Part shown: one piece after another, positions 41,378 through 50,197 of the stretch | Layout: every line of letters starts with the position of its first letter | How positions within the stretch are numbered: the first letter of the stretch is position 1 | Assembly: GCA_965217685.1 (NCBI GenBank) | Contig: CBDCIZ010000003.1 | Location: 3,100,001-3,164,000, forward strand | Direction of reading: 5' to 3' | DNA length: 64,000 bases | From: Aurantimonas sp965217685 | GTDB lineage: Bacteria > Pseudomonadota > Alphaproteobacteria > Rhizobiales > Rhizobiaceae | Program-made: the position numbers and the translations under genes | Notes under the pieces: model-generated | Databases searched by the model: none | What the model was told of the DNA's origin: nothing | The model's input: only the letters and a program-made list of their open reading frames with translations

Positions 41378-42637
41378 CTACTGCTTCGGCTGGCCGTCTT
41401 CGCCGAACGAGTTCAGATAGGCGATGACGTTGGCGACGTCCTCGGGCTTGTTGAGGCCCGCAAATGACATCTTGGTGCCGGGAACGAGCTTCGTCGGGCC
41501 TTCGAGCCATTTGGTCAGCTCTTCCGGTGTCCAGGTCGGATGGTCCTTGGCGTAGTCCTGCAGCGCCGAAGAGAAGCTGTAGCCTTCGACGAGGGCGATC
41601 TTCTCGCCGACGATGCCGTTCAGCGCCGGGCCGATCTTGTTCTTGGCATCCGGGCCGACCGCGTGGCAGGCCTGGCACTTGCGGAACACGCCCTTGCCGG
41701 CCTCCGCATCGCCGGAGATCGAGGCGGTCTGCGTTGCGCCACCGTCTGCGGGGGCGGCCGCCGATGCGTCGGCGGGGGTCGCCGTAGCCGCGGCACCATC
41801 TGCAGCCGGAGCGGCGGAGCCAGCGTCGGCCGGAGCGGCCGTCGTATCAGGAGCGGCGGCGGCTTGCGGCGTCTGCGCTGCGGCCTGCGGCTTGTCGGCG
41901 GCGGGCGGCGTCGGTTTGTCGCCGGTGGCTGCGGTCGGTGCGGCTTCTGAACCGGCGGCGGGTTCGGCGCTGCTGGTGTCGGCGGTGGCCGGCGCCTGGG
42001 CGCCCGATCCGGCGGCGCCCGCATCGGTCGACGTCGCGGGATTGGTGTCGCTCGGCGCGGCTTCGGCGGTCTTCTCGCCTTCGGCCGGGGCTTCCGGCAG
42101 CGGCTTCGGGCTATCGCTCAGCGAGCGCAGATAGGCTATGATGTCGGCGCGCCCTTGCGGGTCCTTGATGCCGGCAAAACCCATGGCGGTGCCGGACACG
42201 TAGCCCTTGGGGTTCTTCAGGAAGTGGTAGAGGTGATCGTAGTCCCAGTTCTTGGAGCTGCCCTCGGAGAAGTCCTTCATGCCGCCCGAATAGGAAAAAT
42301 CCGAAACCGAAGCGACCGGCCGGTCGAGGACGTCCCAAAGATGCGGTCCGACCTTGTTGGCGCCGCCCTTCTCGCCGCTGTGGCAGGCCTGGCACTTCTT
42401 GAACTCGCCTTGACCGGTCTCGACGCTGGCGTTTTGGAGAAGCGATGCGACCGGGGGATCCTCGGCCGCCGCCGCCGCGCCGCTGCCGGCGTCCGACTCG
42501 GCCGCCACGATTTCGTAGCCCGGCTTTTCCGGTGCTTCGGAGTGAAACAAGCCTTCGGCCAGAAGGCTGCCGCCGAACAGAACGAAGATCGTCCCGAGCA
42601 GCGCGCCGAAGATCTTGTTGGCTTCGAACGAATTCAT
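41378..42637 (-). CDS. Membrane-anchored di-heme cytochrome c (CycM-like fused to a second class I domain)
   Basis: Electron carrier of the periplasm, 419 residues, anchored by one N-terminal span (FGALLGTIFVLFGGSLLAEG, about residues 10-29). The first domain is CycM-like: heme site CQACH (Cys82, Cys85, His86), VGPHLWDVLDRPVAS and GTAMGFAG with the Met ligand. A linker of roughly 110 residues rich in Ala, Pro, Asp and Thr follows (about 195-305). A second class I domain has CQACH (Cys321, Cys324, His325) and GTKMSFAG (Met390). The usual CycM of this group ends after the first domain, so this is a fusion or tandem duplication. Likely an electron donor to a terminal oxidase. It is divergent from kdsB. 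Confidence 0.9.
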   Translation of the reverse strand: MNSFEANKIFGALLGTIFVLFGGSLLAEGLFHSEAPEKPGYEIVAAESDAGSGAAAAAEDPPVASLLQNASVETGQGEFKKCQACHSGEKGGANKVGPHLWDVLDRPVASVSDFSYSGGMKDFSEGSSKNWDYDHLYHFLKNPKGYVSGTAMGFAGIKDPQGRADIIAYLRSLSDSPKPLPEAPAEGEKTAEAAPSDTNPATSTDAGAAGSGAQAPATADTSSAEPAAGSEAAPTAATGDKPTPPAADKPQAAAQTPQAAAAPDTTAAPADAGSAAPAADGAAATATPADASAAAPADGGATQTASISGDAEAGKGVFRKCQACHAVGPDAKNKIGPALNGIVGEKIALVEGYSFSSALQDYAKDHPTWTPEELTKWLEGPTKLVPGTKMSFAGLNKPEDVANVIAYLNSFGEDGQPKQ

Positions 42638-42831
42638 GGGCGGGGCGGCTCCCTCATTGCGCCGAAAGACGACCGGGGCCGCCTGACTGAAGTCCTAAAA
42701 ACGCGCGGAACCTAGGTGCTTTGCCGATTCAAGGCAATATCTGTATGAGGCGGCTCCGCCTACGCCTTTTGTCACCCCCGCCGGGCCGCCGCAAGCTTGG
42801 TTTCCCATCAAAATCGGGTCAGTTCGCCGTC

Positions 42832-43566
42832 ATGTCGATCATCGTTCTCATTCCCGCCCGCCTTGGCTCCACGCGGCTGCCGCGCAAGGCCCTGGCCGAT
42901 ATCGCCGGCAAGCCGATGGTGGTGCGCGTCGCCGAACGGGCGGTGCGCGCCGAGATCGGCCGCACGGTCGTCGCCACCGACGACGCGGCGATCTTCGACG
43001 CGGTGACGTCCGCCGGCCACGAGGCGGTGATGACGTCGCTCGACCATCAGTCGGGCTCCGACCGGATCTTCGAGGCGCTGACCAAGCTCGACCCGGACGG
43101 CGAGGTCGAGACGATCGTCAACGTCCAGGGCGATCTTCCGACCATCGAGCCCGAATCGATCCGCCAGGTGCTGGCACCCTTCGAGGATCCGCGCTGCGAT
43201 ATCGCGACGCTCTGCGTTCCGATCACCGTGGCGGCGGAAAAGACCAACCCGAACGTCGTCAAGCTGGTCGGCTCGCCGCTGAGCACGACGCGGCTGAAGG
43301 CGCTTTACTTCACCCGCGCGACGGCTCCCTGGGGCGAGGGACCGCTCTATCACCATGTCGGGCTCTACGCCTATCGCCGCGAAGCCCTGGCCCGCTTCGT
43401 CGCGCTCGGCCCCTCGACGCTGGAAAAGCGCGAGAAGCTGGAGCAACTGCGGGCGCTCGAAGACGGCATGCGCATCGACGCCGAGATCGTCGACGCCGTG
43501 CCGCTGGGCGTCGACGGGCCAGGCGATCTCGATCACGCCAGGCGCCTTTACGGAGAAATCGCATGA
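42832..43566 (+). CDS. kdsB: 3-deoxy-manno-octulosonate cytidylyltransferase
   Basis: Activates Kdo with CTP to CMP-Kdo for lipopolysaccharide synthesis. The 244-residue cytosolic enzyme has the nucleotide loop IPARLGSTRLPRKALADIAG, ATDD (metal/nucleotide site), SGSDRIFEAL, NVQGDLPTIEPESI and HHVGLYAYRREALARF, all standard KdsB blocks. The ATG at 42832 was chosen because MSIIVLIPARLGSTRLP is the canonical start; the upstream in-frame reading is not conserved. It overlaps pheA by ATGA. The 194-base gap before it should contain the divergent promoters of kdsB and the cytochrome gene. Confidence 0.95.
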   Translation: MSIIVLIPARLGSTRLPRKALADIAGKPMVVRVAERAVRAEIGRTVVATDDAAIFDAVTSAGHEAVMTSLDHQSGSDRIFEALTKLDPDGEVETIVNVQGDLPTIEPESIRQVLAPFEDPRCDIATLCVPITVAAEKTNPNVVKLVGSPLSTTRLKALYFTRATAPWGEGPLYHHVGLYAYRREALARFVALGPSTLEKREKLEQLRALEDGMRIDAEIVDAVPLGVDGPGDLDHARRLYGEIA

Positions 43567-44540
43567 GCCGGACGACCGCCACACCTGGGACACGAACGGG
43601 CGCCGGATCGCTCGCCGGATCGCAAGCCGTCGAAAGCGGTCTGAAGATCGCCTTCCAGGGCGAGCCGGGGGCCAATTCCGACATGGCGTGCCAGGCGGTT
43701 TATCCCGACCACACGCCGCTGCCGTGCCCCTCCTTCGACGACGCCTTCGACGCGGTGCGTTCGGGGGAGGCCGATCTCGCGATGATCCCGATCGAGAATA
43801 CGCTCGCCGGCCGGGTCGCCGACATCCATCACCTGATGCCGGATTCGGGCCTGCAGATCGTCGGCGAATATTTCATGCCGATCCATTTCCAGCTGATGGC
43901 GCTGCCGGGGGTGAATCGCGACGAGATCCGGCAGGTTCAAAGCCACGTCCACGCGCTCGGCCAGTGCCGCAAATACCTGCGGGCCAATGGCTGGAAGCCG
44001 ATCGTCGCCGGCGACACGGCGGGCGCGGCCCGCGAGGTGTCGCAATCCGGCGACCGCACGCTGGCGGCGCTCGCGCCCGAGCTGGCCGCCGGCCATTACG
44101 GCCTCGATATCCTCGAGCGCGACGTCGAGGATTCGCCCCGGAACGTCACCCGCTTCGTCGTCCTGTCCCGCCCCGGCGTCGACGAGACCGCGCTGTGGGC
44201 ACCCCAGGGTGGGGGCGACAATGGACCCGAGGCCGCTGGCGGCAGCACGATCACCACCTTCGTCTTCGAGGTCCGCAACCTGCCGGCCGCGCTCTACAAG
44301 GCGATGGGCGGTTTCGCGACCAACGGCGTCAACATGACCAAGCTCGAAAGCTACCAGATCGGCGGCACCTTCACCGCCACCCGGTTCTACGCAGACGTCG
44401 AGGGCCACCCGCTCGACACCCCGCTGCGCCTGGCGCTGGAGGAGCTCGACTTCTTCACCCGCCACGTCGGCATTCTCGGCGTCTACCCGGCGGCGGCGGA
44501 CCGTGGCCAGGTGACGGAGAGCGCGCGGCCGGGGGAGTGA
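43563..44540 (+). CDS. pheA: Prephenate dehydratase
   Basis: Converts prephenate to phenylpyruvate in phenylalanine synthesis; monofunctional, 325 residues, no chorismate mutase domain. The PDT domain shows IAFQGEPGANSDMACQAVYP, LAMIPIENTLAGRVADIHHL, and the catalytic TRFVVLSR (the Thr-Arg-Phe motif). The C-terminal ACT domain (TTFVFEVRNLPAALYKAMGG, then NMTKLESYQIGGTFTATRFY, containing the ESR-like ESYQ Phe-binding site) gives feedback control by phenylalanine. The pair kdsB-pheA with a four-base overlap is common in Rhizobiales. Confidence 0.95.
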   Translation: MSRTTATPGTRTGAGSLAGSQAVESGLKIAFQGEPGANSDMACQAVYPDHTPLPCPSFDDAFDAVRSGEADLAMIPIENTLAGRVADIHHLMPDSGLQIVGEYFMPIHFQLMALPGVNRDEIRQVQSHVHALGQCRKYLRANGWKPIVAGDTAGAAREVSQSGDRTLAALAPELAAGHYGLDILERDVEDSPRNVTRFVVLSRPGVDETALWAPQGGGDNGPEAAGGSTITTFVFEVRNLPAALYKAMGGFATNGVNMTKLESYQIGGTFTATRFYADVEGHPLDTPLRLALEELDFFTRHVGILGVYPAAADRGQVTESARPGE

Positions 44541-44579
44541 GGACGTCGGCGGCGAGCGTTCTTCCGCGTCTGCCAGCCC

Positions 44580-45698
44580 TCAAACGTCCCCATCCGCGAA
44601 CGCCTTCACCAGATGGTGGGCGATGGCAAAGCGCTTCGGAACCGACAGGCCGTCCGGATGGCGGCCTTCGAGCATCGCCTTGACCTCGTCGCGGGCAAAC
44701 CAGCGGCAGGCTTCGAGTTCCTCGCCGTCGAAGGCGATGTCGAAATCCTCGGCCAGGCCGATGCAGCCGATCATCAGCGAGCCGGGAAAGGGCCAGGGCT
44801 GCGAGGCGAGATAGGTGACGCGGCCGACATGGACGCCGGCTTCCTCCAGCGTTTCGCGACGCACCGCGTCCTCGACGGTCTCGCCGGCCTCGACGAAGCC
44901 GGCGAGACACGACCAGAAATGCTCGGGAAACTGCGGCTGGCGGCCGAGGATGCAGCGGCCCTTGCCATCGTGGACGAGCATGATCGTCACCGGATCGGTG
45001 CGCGGGAAGACGATGGATTCGCAGGCGGTGCAGCGGCGGCGATAGCCGGCGGCTTCCGACACGGTGTGGCCGCCGCATTTCGCACAGAAGCGGTTGCGGG
45101 AATGCCAGCCGATGAGGTGGGCGGCCTGGCCGAGCTGGCCTTCGGTGTCGCGATCGAGGACGCCCTGCATGGCGAGCGAACGCAGGTCGATGGCCTTGAT
45201 GCCGGCGTCTTTCGGCACGCTCGCATCGACCGCCTCGTCGTCGAACGCCGTCGAGGCGGCTGCAATCGGGGCGGCGAGGCGAGGCATGCCCGCCCCGTCG
45301 ACGCCGAGCAGCACCGCCGCATCGAGCCGCATGCCGAATCGGTGGGCGGCGTCGATGTCGAAATCGGGCTCGATCGTCGCCGGCGTCCTACCGTCCCGGT
45401 TTTCGCCCTGACCGGCTGATGCCGTCGCCTGCGTGTCGGTCCTGCAAAGCCATTTGCCGTCGGAGGTGGTCAGGTAGAATCGCGCCTTCGGATGATCGAC
45501 GGCCTGCGAAAAACTCTCGTCGGTGCGATGTTCGCCGTCGCGCCACAGGCGGTTGCCGGCAAAGCCGGTGCGGGCGCTGATCTCGTCCCCTTCGAGGAGG
45601 AATGCGTTCGAAGAGGGGGTGATCGAATGGGCCTCGCTCGCGGGAGCATCGTCGTAAAGGGCGATGCCCGTCCGTTCGGTATGCCGATCGTCTTGCAC
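44580..45698 (-). CDS. nudC: NAD(+) diphosphatase (NADH pyrophosphatase)
   Basis: Hydrolyses NAD(H) to NMN(H) and AMP and, in studied homologues, removes NAD caps from RNA. The 372-residue chain has an N-terminal NUDIX-like domain, a four-Cys zinc ribbon (FCAKCGGH, then RRCTACESIV), and the Nudix domain GFVEAGETVEDAVRRETLEE followed by AGV. SQPWPFPGSLMIG is the SQPWPFP signature that identifies NudC. Convergent with pheA, 39 bases apart. Confidence 0.93.
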   Translation of the reverse strand: MQDDRHTERTGIALYDDAPASEAHSITPSSNAFLLEGDEISARTGFAGNRLWRDGEHRTDESFSQAVDHPKARFYLTTSDGKWLCRTDTQATASAGQGENRDGRTPATIEPDFDIDAAHRFGMRLDAAVLLGVDGAGMPRLAAPIAAASTAFDDEAVDASVPKDAGIKAIDLRSLAMQGVLDRDTEGQLGQAAHLIGWHSRNRFCAKCGGHTVSEAAGYRRRCTACESIVFPRTDPVTIMLVHDGKGRCILGRQPQFPEHFWSCLAGFVEAGETVEDAVRRETLEEAGVHVGRVTYLASQPWPFPGSLMIGCIGLAEDFDIAFDGEELEACRWFARDEVKAMLEGRHPDGLSVPKRFAIAHHLVKAFADGDV

Positions 45699-45903
45699 GT
45701 GAAGTCTCGCTTCCTGAAGGATATTTGCCGGAACGGGATGTTGCGCCTGCCGGTGCCCGGCGACAGTGCCGATGGCCCGGCCGTGCGCCGAATCACGAAT
45801 GCGCCGAGTATAGAAACGAATGACCGGCTTGGCGCGACCCCGTCTTTCCGTGCCGTGCGGCCGTGCGGCCGTGCGGCGATCGCACTGAAACGTCGAGGCA
45901 GTT

Positions 45904-46320
45904 TCAGCCCGACAGCACCGCCTGCCGAATTGTCTCGCTCATTGCTTCCGCCGCTTCCGATTCGTAAGGGACCCGCTCACCAAACCCCCAAACCGGCCCC
46001 GGCCAGTTCGCGTCGCCCGGATCGCGCGCGACGATGTGGAGGTGGAACATCGACACGATGTTGCCGAGCGTCGCGATGTTGATCTTCGCCGCCCCGGTCA
46101 CCTCCTTCAGGGCCTTGGCGACCGTTCCGCTCTCGAAGGTCAGCATGGTCTGGTCGAGGGGCGTGAGCTCGTGGAATTCGCCTGGGCCCAGCCGCCGCGG
46201 CACGAGGATCAGCCAGGGCCAGCGACTGTCGTCCATCAGCAGGAGCTCGCAGAGGCCGAGCCTGCCGATCGGCCGCGTGTCGGCCGCAAGGCGCGGGTCC
46301 AGTTCGAATTCCTGCATGGG
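45904..46320 (-). CDS. HIT family protein
   Basis: A 138-residue histidine-triad-superfamily protein, a possible nucleotidyl hydrolase/transferase. It has LLLMDDSRWPWLILVPRRLG, GAAKINIATLGNIV and the active-site strand MFHLHIVARDPGD. This His-x-His pattern lacks the third His of classical HIT enzymes, as in the related Rhizobiales family. The start MQEFELDPRLAADT (complement of 46318-46320) was preferred over two upstream Met codons because AGGGAGA lies about ten bases before it. It is divergent from the SRP RNA gene. Confidence 0.82.
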   Translation of the reverse strand, partial: PMQEFELDPRLAADTRPIGRLGLCELLLMDDSRWPWLILVPRRLGPGEFHELTPLDQTMLTFESGTVAKALKEVTGAAKINIATLGNIVSMFHLHIVARDPGDANWPGPVWGFGERVPYESEAAEAMSETIRQAVLSG

Positions 46321-46401
46321 GGTCTGTCTCCCTTTCCCATCGGCCATCCGCACCGGGATCGTCATCACGACCTTGCAATTAGGGTCCGTTTCCTCGATAT
46401 G

Positions 46402-46509
46402 GAGGGTGGGAGGTTGGTGGTGGACGAGCCACTCGCCAACCGGGTCAGGTCCGGAAGGAAGCAGCCCCAACGAGCCACGGCACGGGTCATCGTGCCAGCC
46501 TCCCACCTC
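46402..46509 (+). ncRNA. ffs: Signal recognition particle RNA (bacterial small type)
   Basis: The conserved apical domain GTCAGGTCCGGAAGGAAGCA (46444-46463) is the Ffh-binding core of 4.5S-type SRP RNA. The flanks close into a long hairpin: GGGTGGGAGG at 46404-46413 pairs with CCTCCCACC at 46499-46507, and GAGCCACTCG/CGAGCCACGG-type segments form the inner arm. About 105 bases long. End points are approximate to within a few bases. It lies 87 bases before dnaX, the usual rhizobial order. Confidence 0.92.
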
Positions 46510-46595
46510 ATTCGTCTCGCGCGGGCATCGAAGGCCCTGACGCGGCAAAAGATCGCCCCTTGGCGGGCGGCCCCCGACTGGAGCGACCGCGGGCG

Positions 46596-48755
46596 ATGAG
46601 CGAGACCACCGACTCCACCGTTTCCGACGACTCCACCGTTTCCGACAGGAGGACATCCGCCAGGCCCGTGCAGAGCGCGGCCGCCTATCGGGTGCTCGCC
46701 CGCAAATACCGGCCGCTTTCCTTCGACGATCTCATCGGCCAGGAGCCGATGGTGCGCACCCTTACCAACGCCTTCGAGACCGGCCGGATCGCCCAGGCCT
46801 GGATGCTGACGGGCGTGCGCGGCGTCGGGAAGACGACGACCGCCCGCATCCTGGCCCGTGCCCTCAACTATCAGACCGACGCGATCGACCAGCCGACGAT
46901 CCACATGGAAGGCCCCGGCATTCATTGCCAGTCGATCATGGAGGGCCGGCATGTGGACGTCGTCGAGATGGACGCGGCGTCCCACACCGGCATCGACGAC
47001 GTGCGCGAGATCATTGCGCAGGTGCGCTACCGCCCGGTGTCGGCGCGCTACAAGGTCTACATCATCGACGAGGTCCACATGCTGTCGACGCAGGCCTTCA
47101 ACGGCCTGCTGAAGACGCTGGAGGAGCCGCCGGAGCATGTGAAATTCGTCTTCGCGACGACGGAAATCCGCAAGGTTCCGATCACTGTCCTGTCGCGCTG
47201 CCAGCGCTTCGACTTGCGGCGCGTCGATTCGGCGACGCTGATCAAGCATCTGTCGAAGATCGCCGACTCAGAAGCCGTGCCGGTCGACGACGACGCACTG
47301 CGGCTCATCTCGCGGGCGGCCGAAGGCTCGGTGCGCGACGCGCTGTCCCTGACCGACCAGGCCATTGCCCACGGCGCCGGCGCGATCACCGCCGAGGCGG
47401 TGCGCGACATGCTGGGGCTCGCCGACCGGGTCCGCATCATCGATCTCTTCGAACATCTGATGAAGGGTGACGGCGCGGCGGCGTTGAAGGAACTGCGCGA
47501 ACAATATGTCGCCGGCGCCGATCCGGCGGTCGTCCTGTCGGACCTTGCCGACTTCACCCATCTTGTCACCACGCTTCGCTATGTGCCTGAAGCGGCTGAT
47601 GATGCGGCCCTGTCGCCGATGGAGGTCGAGCGTGGGCTCGCCTTCTCGACCTCGCTGTCGATCCGCACCCTTGGCCAGGTCTGGCAGATGCTGCTGCAGG
47701 CGCTGGAGGAAACGCGCAATGCCGCTGCGCCGCGCCAGTGCGCCGAGATGGCACTAATCCGCATCGCCCACGCCGCCGATCTGCCCTCGCCGGACCAGCT
47801 TCTTGCGATGATCCGCGACGGCGGTCTGGAGGCGCTGCCGGCGCCGTCGGCGAATGGGCAGGCCGGTGGCCACCCGTCGAATGGTGCGGGTCCGAAAGGT
47901 CTTGCTGGCGCATCGGCCGGTTCGGGCGCGTCGGGTGGGGGGCACGATTCAGCCGGCGCGTCGGCGACGAACGCGGCGGCGGCGGGCAACCCGGACGCTT
48001 CTCCGCAGCAAGCCGGCGCAAGGGCCTCGGCCACCGGGAGTGTGCCAGTCGCGGCCAAGCCGGCCGGCTTCGCCCAACCGCGGGGCGGGCTTTCCATCGC
48101 CGGCGGTCGTTCCGCGTCGCCCATGGGCGGCGGCGCGAGCCGTGCCGCGCCCAGCACGACGGCCCAGCCCGCCGAAAGCGACATCGCCATCGGCTCGCTC
48201 GAGGCGCTTGTCGCGCTTTCCGAGGAGAAGCGCGATTCGCGGATGACGGTCTCGATTCGGCGCTATCTGAAGCTGGTGGGGATCGAGCCCGGCCGGCTGG
48301 AAGTCGCGCTGACGGCGGAGGCGCCGCTGACGCTGATCAACGATCTGACGCGCCGCCTGCACGACTGGACCGGCAGGCGCTGGGTCGTCACCGTCTCAAA
48401 CGCGACAAGCGGCCAGACCCTTGACGAGGCCGCGACGCAGCGGCGCGACACGCTGCTGGCCGACGCCGAGACCGACCCCGAAGTCGCCGCCGTGCTCGCC
48501 GCCTTTCCGGGCGCCAAGGTCGTCGACGTGCGCCTGCGCGGCGACGCGGAGGCTGCGGCCGAAAAGGCCGAAATCGCAGCGCTCCCCTTTTCGAAACCTG
48601 GGCCGCTTGCGGGACAGGGCGCGGATGACGACATCCTCGATGTGCCCGCCGAAGACATGGGCGACGGCGATCTGGGCGAGACACCCTACGAGCGGGACCC
48701 CGGCGTCGAAGACCTGGACGACAGTTACGACGTAGAAGCCGACGATGATTTTTGA
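46596..48755 (+). CDS. dnaX: DNA polymerase III subunit gamma/tau
   Basis: Clamp-loader ATPase of the replisome, 719 residues. AAA+ motifs: VLARKYRPLSFDDLIGQEPM, Walker A GVRGVGKTTTAR, Walker B YIIDEVHMLS, sensor 1 FVFATTEIRKVP and VLSRCQRFDLRRV. The Cys cluster that binds zinc in enterobacterial DnaX is absent; the corresponding segment reads ALNYQTDAIDQPTIHMEGPG, as in other alphaproteobacteria. A long Gly/Ala/Ser-rich linker (about residues 420-530) precedes the tau C-terminal domain. The ATG at 46596 was chosen over 46560. No slippery A-run for programmed frameshifting was noticed. Followed by ybaB after 12 bases. Confidence 0.95.
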   Translation: MSETTDSTVSDDSTVSDRRTSARPVQSAAAYRVLARKYRPLSFDDLIGQEPMVRTLTNAFETGRIAQAWMLTGVRGVGKTTTARILARALNYQTDAIDQPTIHMEGPGIHCQSIMEGRHVDVVEMDAASHTGIDDVREIIAQVRYRPVSARYKVYIIDEVHMLSTQAFNGLLKTLEEPPEHVKFVFATTEIRKVPITVLSRCQRFDLRRVDSATLIKHLSKIADSEAVPVDDDALRLISRAAEGSVRDALSLTDQAIAHGAGAITAEAVRDMLGLADRVRIIDLFEHLMKGDGAAALKELREQYVAGADPAVVLSDLADFTHLVTTLRYVPEAADDAALSPMEVERGLAFSTSLSIRTLGQVWQMLLQALEETRNAAAPRQCAEMALIRIAHAADLPSPDQLLAMIRDGGLEALPAPSANGQAGGHPSNGAGPKGLAGASAGSGASGGGHDSAGASATNAAAAGNPDASPQQAGARASATGSVPVAAKPAGFAQPRGGLSIAGGRSASPMGGGASRAAPSTTAQPAESDIAIGSLEALVALSEEKRDSRMTVSIRRYLKLVGIEPGRLEVALTAEAPLTLINDLTRRLHDWTGRRWVVTVSNATSGQTLDEAATQRRDTLLADAETDPEVAAVLAAFPGAKVVDVRLRGDAEAAAEKAEIAALPFSKPGPLAGQGADDDILDVPAEDMGDGDLGETPYERDPGVEDLDDSYDVEADDDF

Positions 48756-48767
48756 GGAAGGACGAGC

Positions 48768-49091
48768 ATGAAAGACCTGATGGGCATGATGAAGCAGGCC
48801 AAGGCCATGCAGGAAAAGATGGCCGGGCTGCAGGACGAGATCGCGCAGCTGATCGTCACCGGCCAGTCCGGCGGCGGTGTGGTTTCCGTCACGCTGTCCG
48901 GCAAGGGCGAGATGTCCGCCCTGTCGATCGATCCCTCGCTCCTCAAGGAAGACGAGAAGGACATCGTCGAGGACCTTGTCCTCGCCGCCCATAACGACGC
49001 CAAGGCCAAGCTCGACGGTGCGATCCAGGCCAAGACCGAGGAGATGACCGCCGGCCTCCAGCTGCCGGCCGGCATGAAGCTGCCGTTCTAG
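48768..49091 (+). CDS. ybaB: Nucleoid-associated protein, YbaB/EbfC family
   Basis: Small DNA-binding dimer of 107 residues that coats the nucleoid. It starts MKDLMGMMKQAKAMQEKMAG, the typical YbaB helix, followed by the beta-sheet VVSVTLSGKGEMSALSIDPS, and ends LQLPAGMKLPF, the conserved C-terminus. The ribosome site GAGGAAGGA stands close before the ATG. The dnaX-ybaB-recR order is conserved in many bacteria. A small palindrome (GATCCA/TGGATC, 49102-49115) lies in the 125-base gap before recR. Confidence 0.95.
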   Translation: MKDLMGMMKQAKAMQEKMAGLQDEIAQLIVTGQSGGGVVSVTLSGKGEMSALSIDPSLLKEDEKDIVEDLVLAAHNDAKAKLDGAIQAKTEEMTAGLQLPAGMKLPF

Positions 49092-49216
49092 ACCGCGACA
49101 AGATCCATCTGGATCATGTTCACAGTCTAATCCTTTGTTTCCGCGCGATCTTTCCGTAACTGGCATTCATCTTTACGGATCATGCGCGGCCTCACCATTC
49201 CCGGCAGCAATTCACC

Positions 49217-49822
49217 ATGGCGAAATCCATCGCGGGCCCCGAGATTGAGCGGCTGATCCAACTGCTCGCCAAGCTGCCGGGGCTCGGCCCCCGTTCGGCC
49301 CGCCGCGCCGCGCTGCATCTCGTCAAGCGCCGCGACCAGCTCCTGTCGCCGCTCTCGGCGGCCATGGCCGAGGCACTCGACAAGGTCACGGTCTGCACGA
49401 CCTGCGGCAATATCGATACCCAGAACCCCTGTACGATCTGCACCGATGCTTCGCGCGACCAGGCGACGGTGATCGTCGTCGAGGACGTCTCCGACCTCTG
49501 GGCGCTGGAGCGGGCGAAGGCGCTGAACGCGGCCTACCACGTTCTCGGCGGCGTGCTGTCGCCGCTCGATGGCATCGGGCCGGACGATCTGACCATCCGC
49601 CAACTGGTCGAGCGGGTCGACAAGGGGGGCGTCTGCGAGCTCGTGCTCGCCGTCAACGCCACCGTCGAGGGCCAGACGACGGCGCATTATCTGATGGACC
49701 AGCTCGAAGGCCTCGACCTGAAAATCACCCGGCTCGCCCACGGCGTCCCCGTCGGCGGCGAACTCGACTATCTCGACGAAGGCACGCTCGCCGCCGCCAT
49801 GCGCTCGCGCGCGGCGTTTTGA
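49217..49822 (+). CDS. recR: Recombination protein RecR
   Basis: Mediator of RecFOR loading of RecA on gapped DNA, 201 residues. It has a helix-hairpin-helix near the N-terminus (LLAKLPGLGPRSARRAALHL), a four-Cys zinc site (Cys60, Cys63, Cys72, Cys75 in VCTTCGNIDTQNPCTIC) and a Toprim domain (VIVVEDVSDLWALERAKAL; ELVLAVNATVEGQTTAHYLM). The end LTRLAHGVPVGGELDYLDEG-like block is standard (here ITRLAHGVPVGGELDYLDEG). Confidence 0.96.
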   Translation: MAKSIAGPEIERLIQLLAKLPGLGPRSARRAALHLVKRRDQLLSPLSAAMAEALDKVTVCTTCGNIDTQNPCTICTDASRDQATVIVVEDVSDLWALERAKALNAAYHVLGGVLSPLDGIGPDDLTIRQLVERVDKGGVCELVLAVNATVEGQTTAHYLMDQLEGLDLKITRLAHGVPVGGELDYLDEGTLAAAMRSRAAF

Positions 49823-49875
49823 CAGGCGATGGTCGCATTCGAAGTGCGGCGTTTAGCAGCGAGACTGGTCGACGC

Positions 49876-49888
49876 ATCATGTTATGAT
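49876..49888. promoter_or_regulatory. Operator/promoter candidate of the ParDE module
   Basis: ATCATGTTATGAT is a 13-base palindrome with 5-base arms, 40-52 bases before parD. The overlapping TATGAT (49883-49888) resembles a -10 box. This layout would let the ParD-ParE complex repress its own promoter. No good -35 was found. Confidence 0.45.
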
Positions 49889-49927
49889 ATGTTGTGAAAT
49901 GTGCTTGTCGGCAGCGTGAGGTGAAGC

Positions 49928-50197
49928 ATGGCGACCATGACCATTTCGATGCCAGACCCCATGCGGGAATGGATCGAACATCGGATCAAGGACGGTGAAT
50001 ATGCCAGCACGAGCGATTATCTGCGTGATCTCGTGCGCCGCGATCGCGAACGCCTCCAACATCCCGAATTGACGATCGAGCAGTTGCGCGAGATCGTGCT
50101 GGAAGCGCGCCAAGGGGTCCACGGCACGCGGTCGATCGCAGAGATCAAATCTTTCGCGCGCTCCGGCCTCGATCGTTCTGCGGATATTCGTGAATAG
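49928..50197 (+). CDS. parD: Type II antitoxin, ParD family
   Basis: An 89-residue antitoxin with an N-terminal ribbon-helix-helix: MATMTISMPDPMREWIEHRI, then KDGEYASTSDYLRDLVRRDR, in which the Ser/Thr-SDYLRDLVR helix is diagnostic for ParD. The flexible C-terminal half (LTIEQLREIVLEARQG to the end) would wrap the toxin. Met4 is an alternative start. Its last 8 bases overlap the toxin start. Located between recR and the mltB-type gene, a typical accessory insertion. Confidence 0.9.
   Translation: MATMTISMPDPMREWIEHRIKDGEYASTSDYLRDLVRRDRERLQHPELTIEQLREIVLEARQGVHGTRSIAEIKSFARSGLDRSADIRE

Noticed and set aside
45699..45903. Possible gene between nudC and the HIT gene
   Set aside because: The open readings here are Pro/Arg-rich frames continuing from shadows; no start or motif supports a product.
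49102..49115. GATCCA/TGGATC palindrome between ybaB and recR
   Set aside because: Six-base arms with a two-base centre cannot form a stable hairpin and no regulator context supports an operator; likely chance.
49819..49824. TTGACA at the recR stop as a -35 box for parDE
   Set aside because: It lies about 58 bases from the TATGAT box, far outside promoter spacing.
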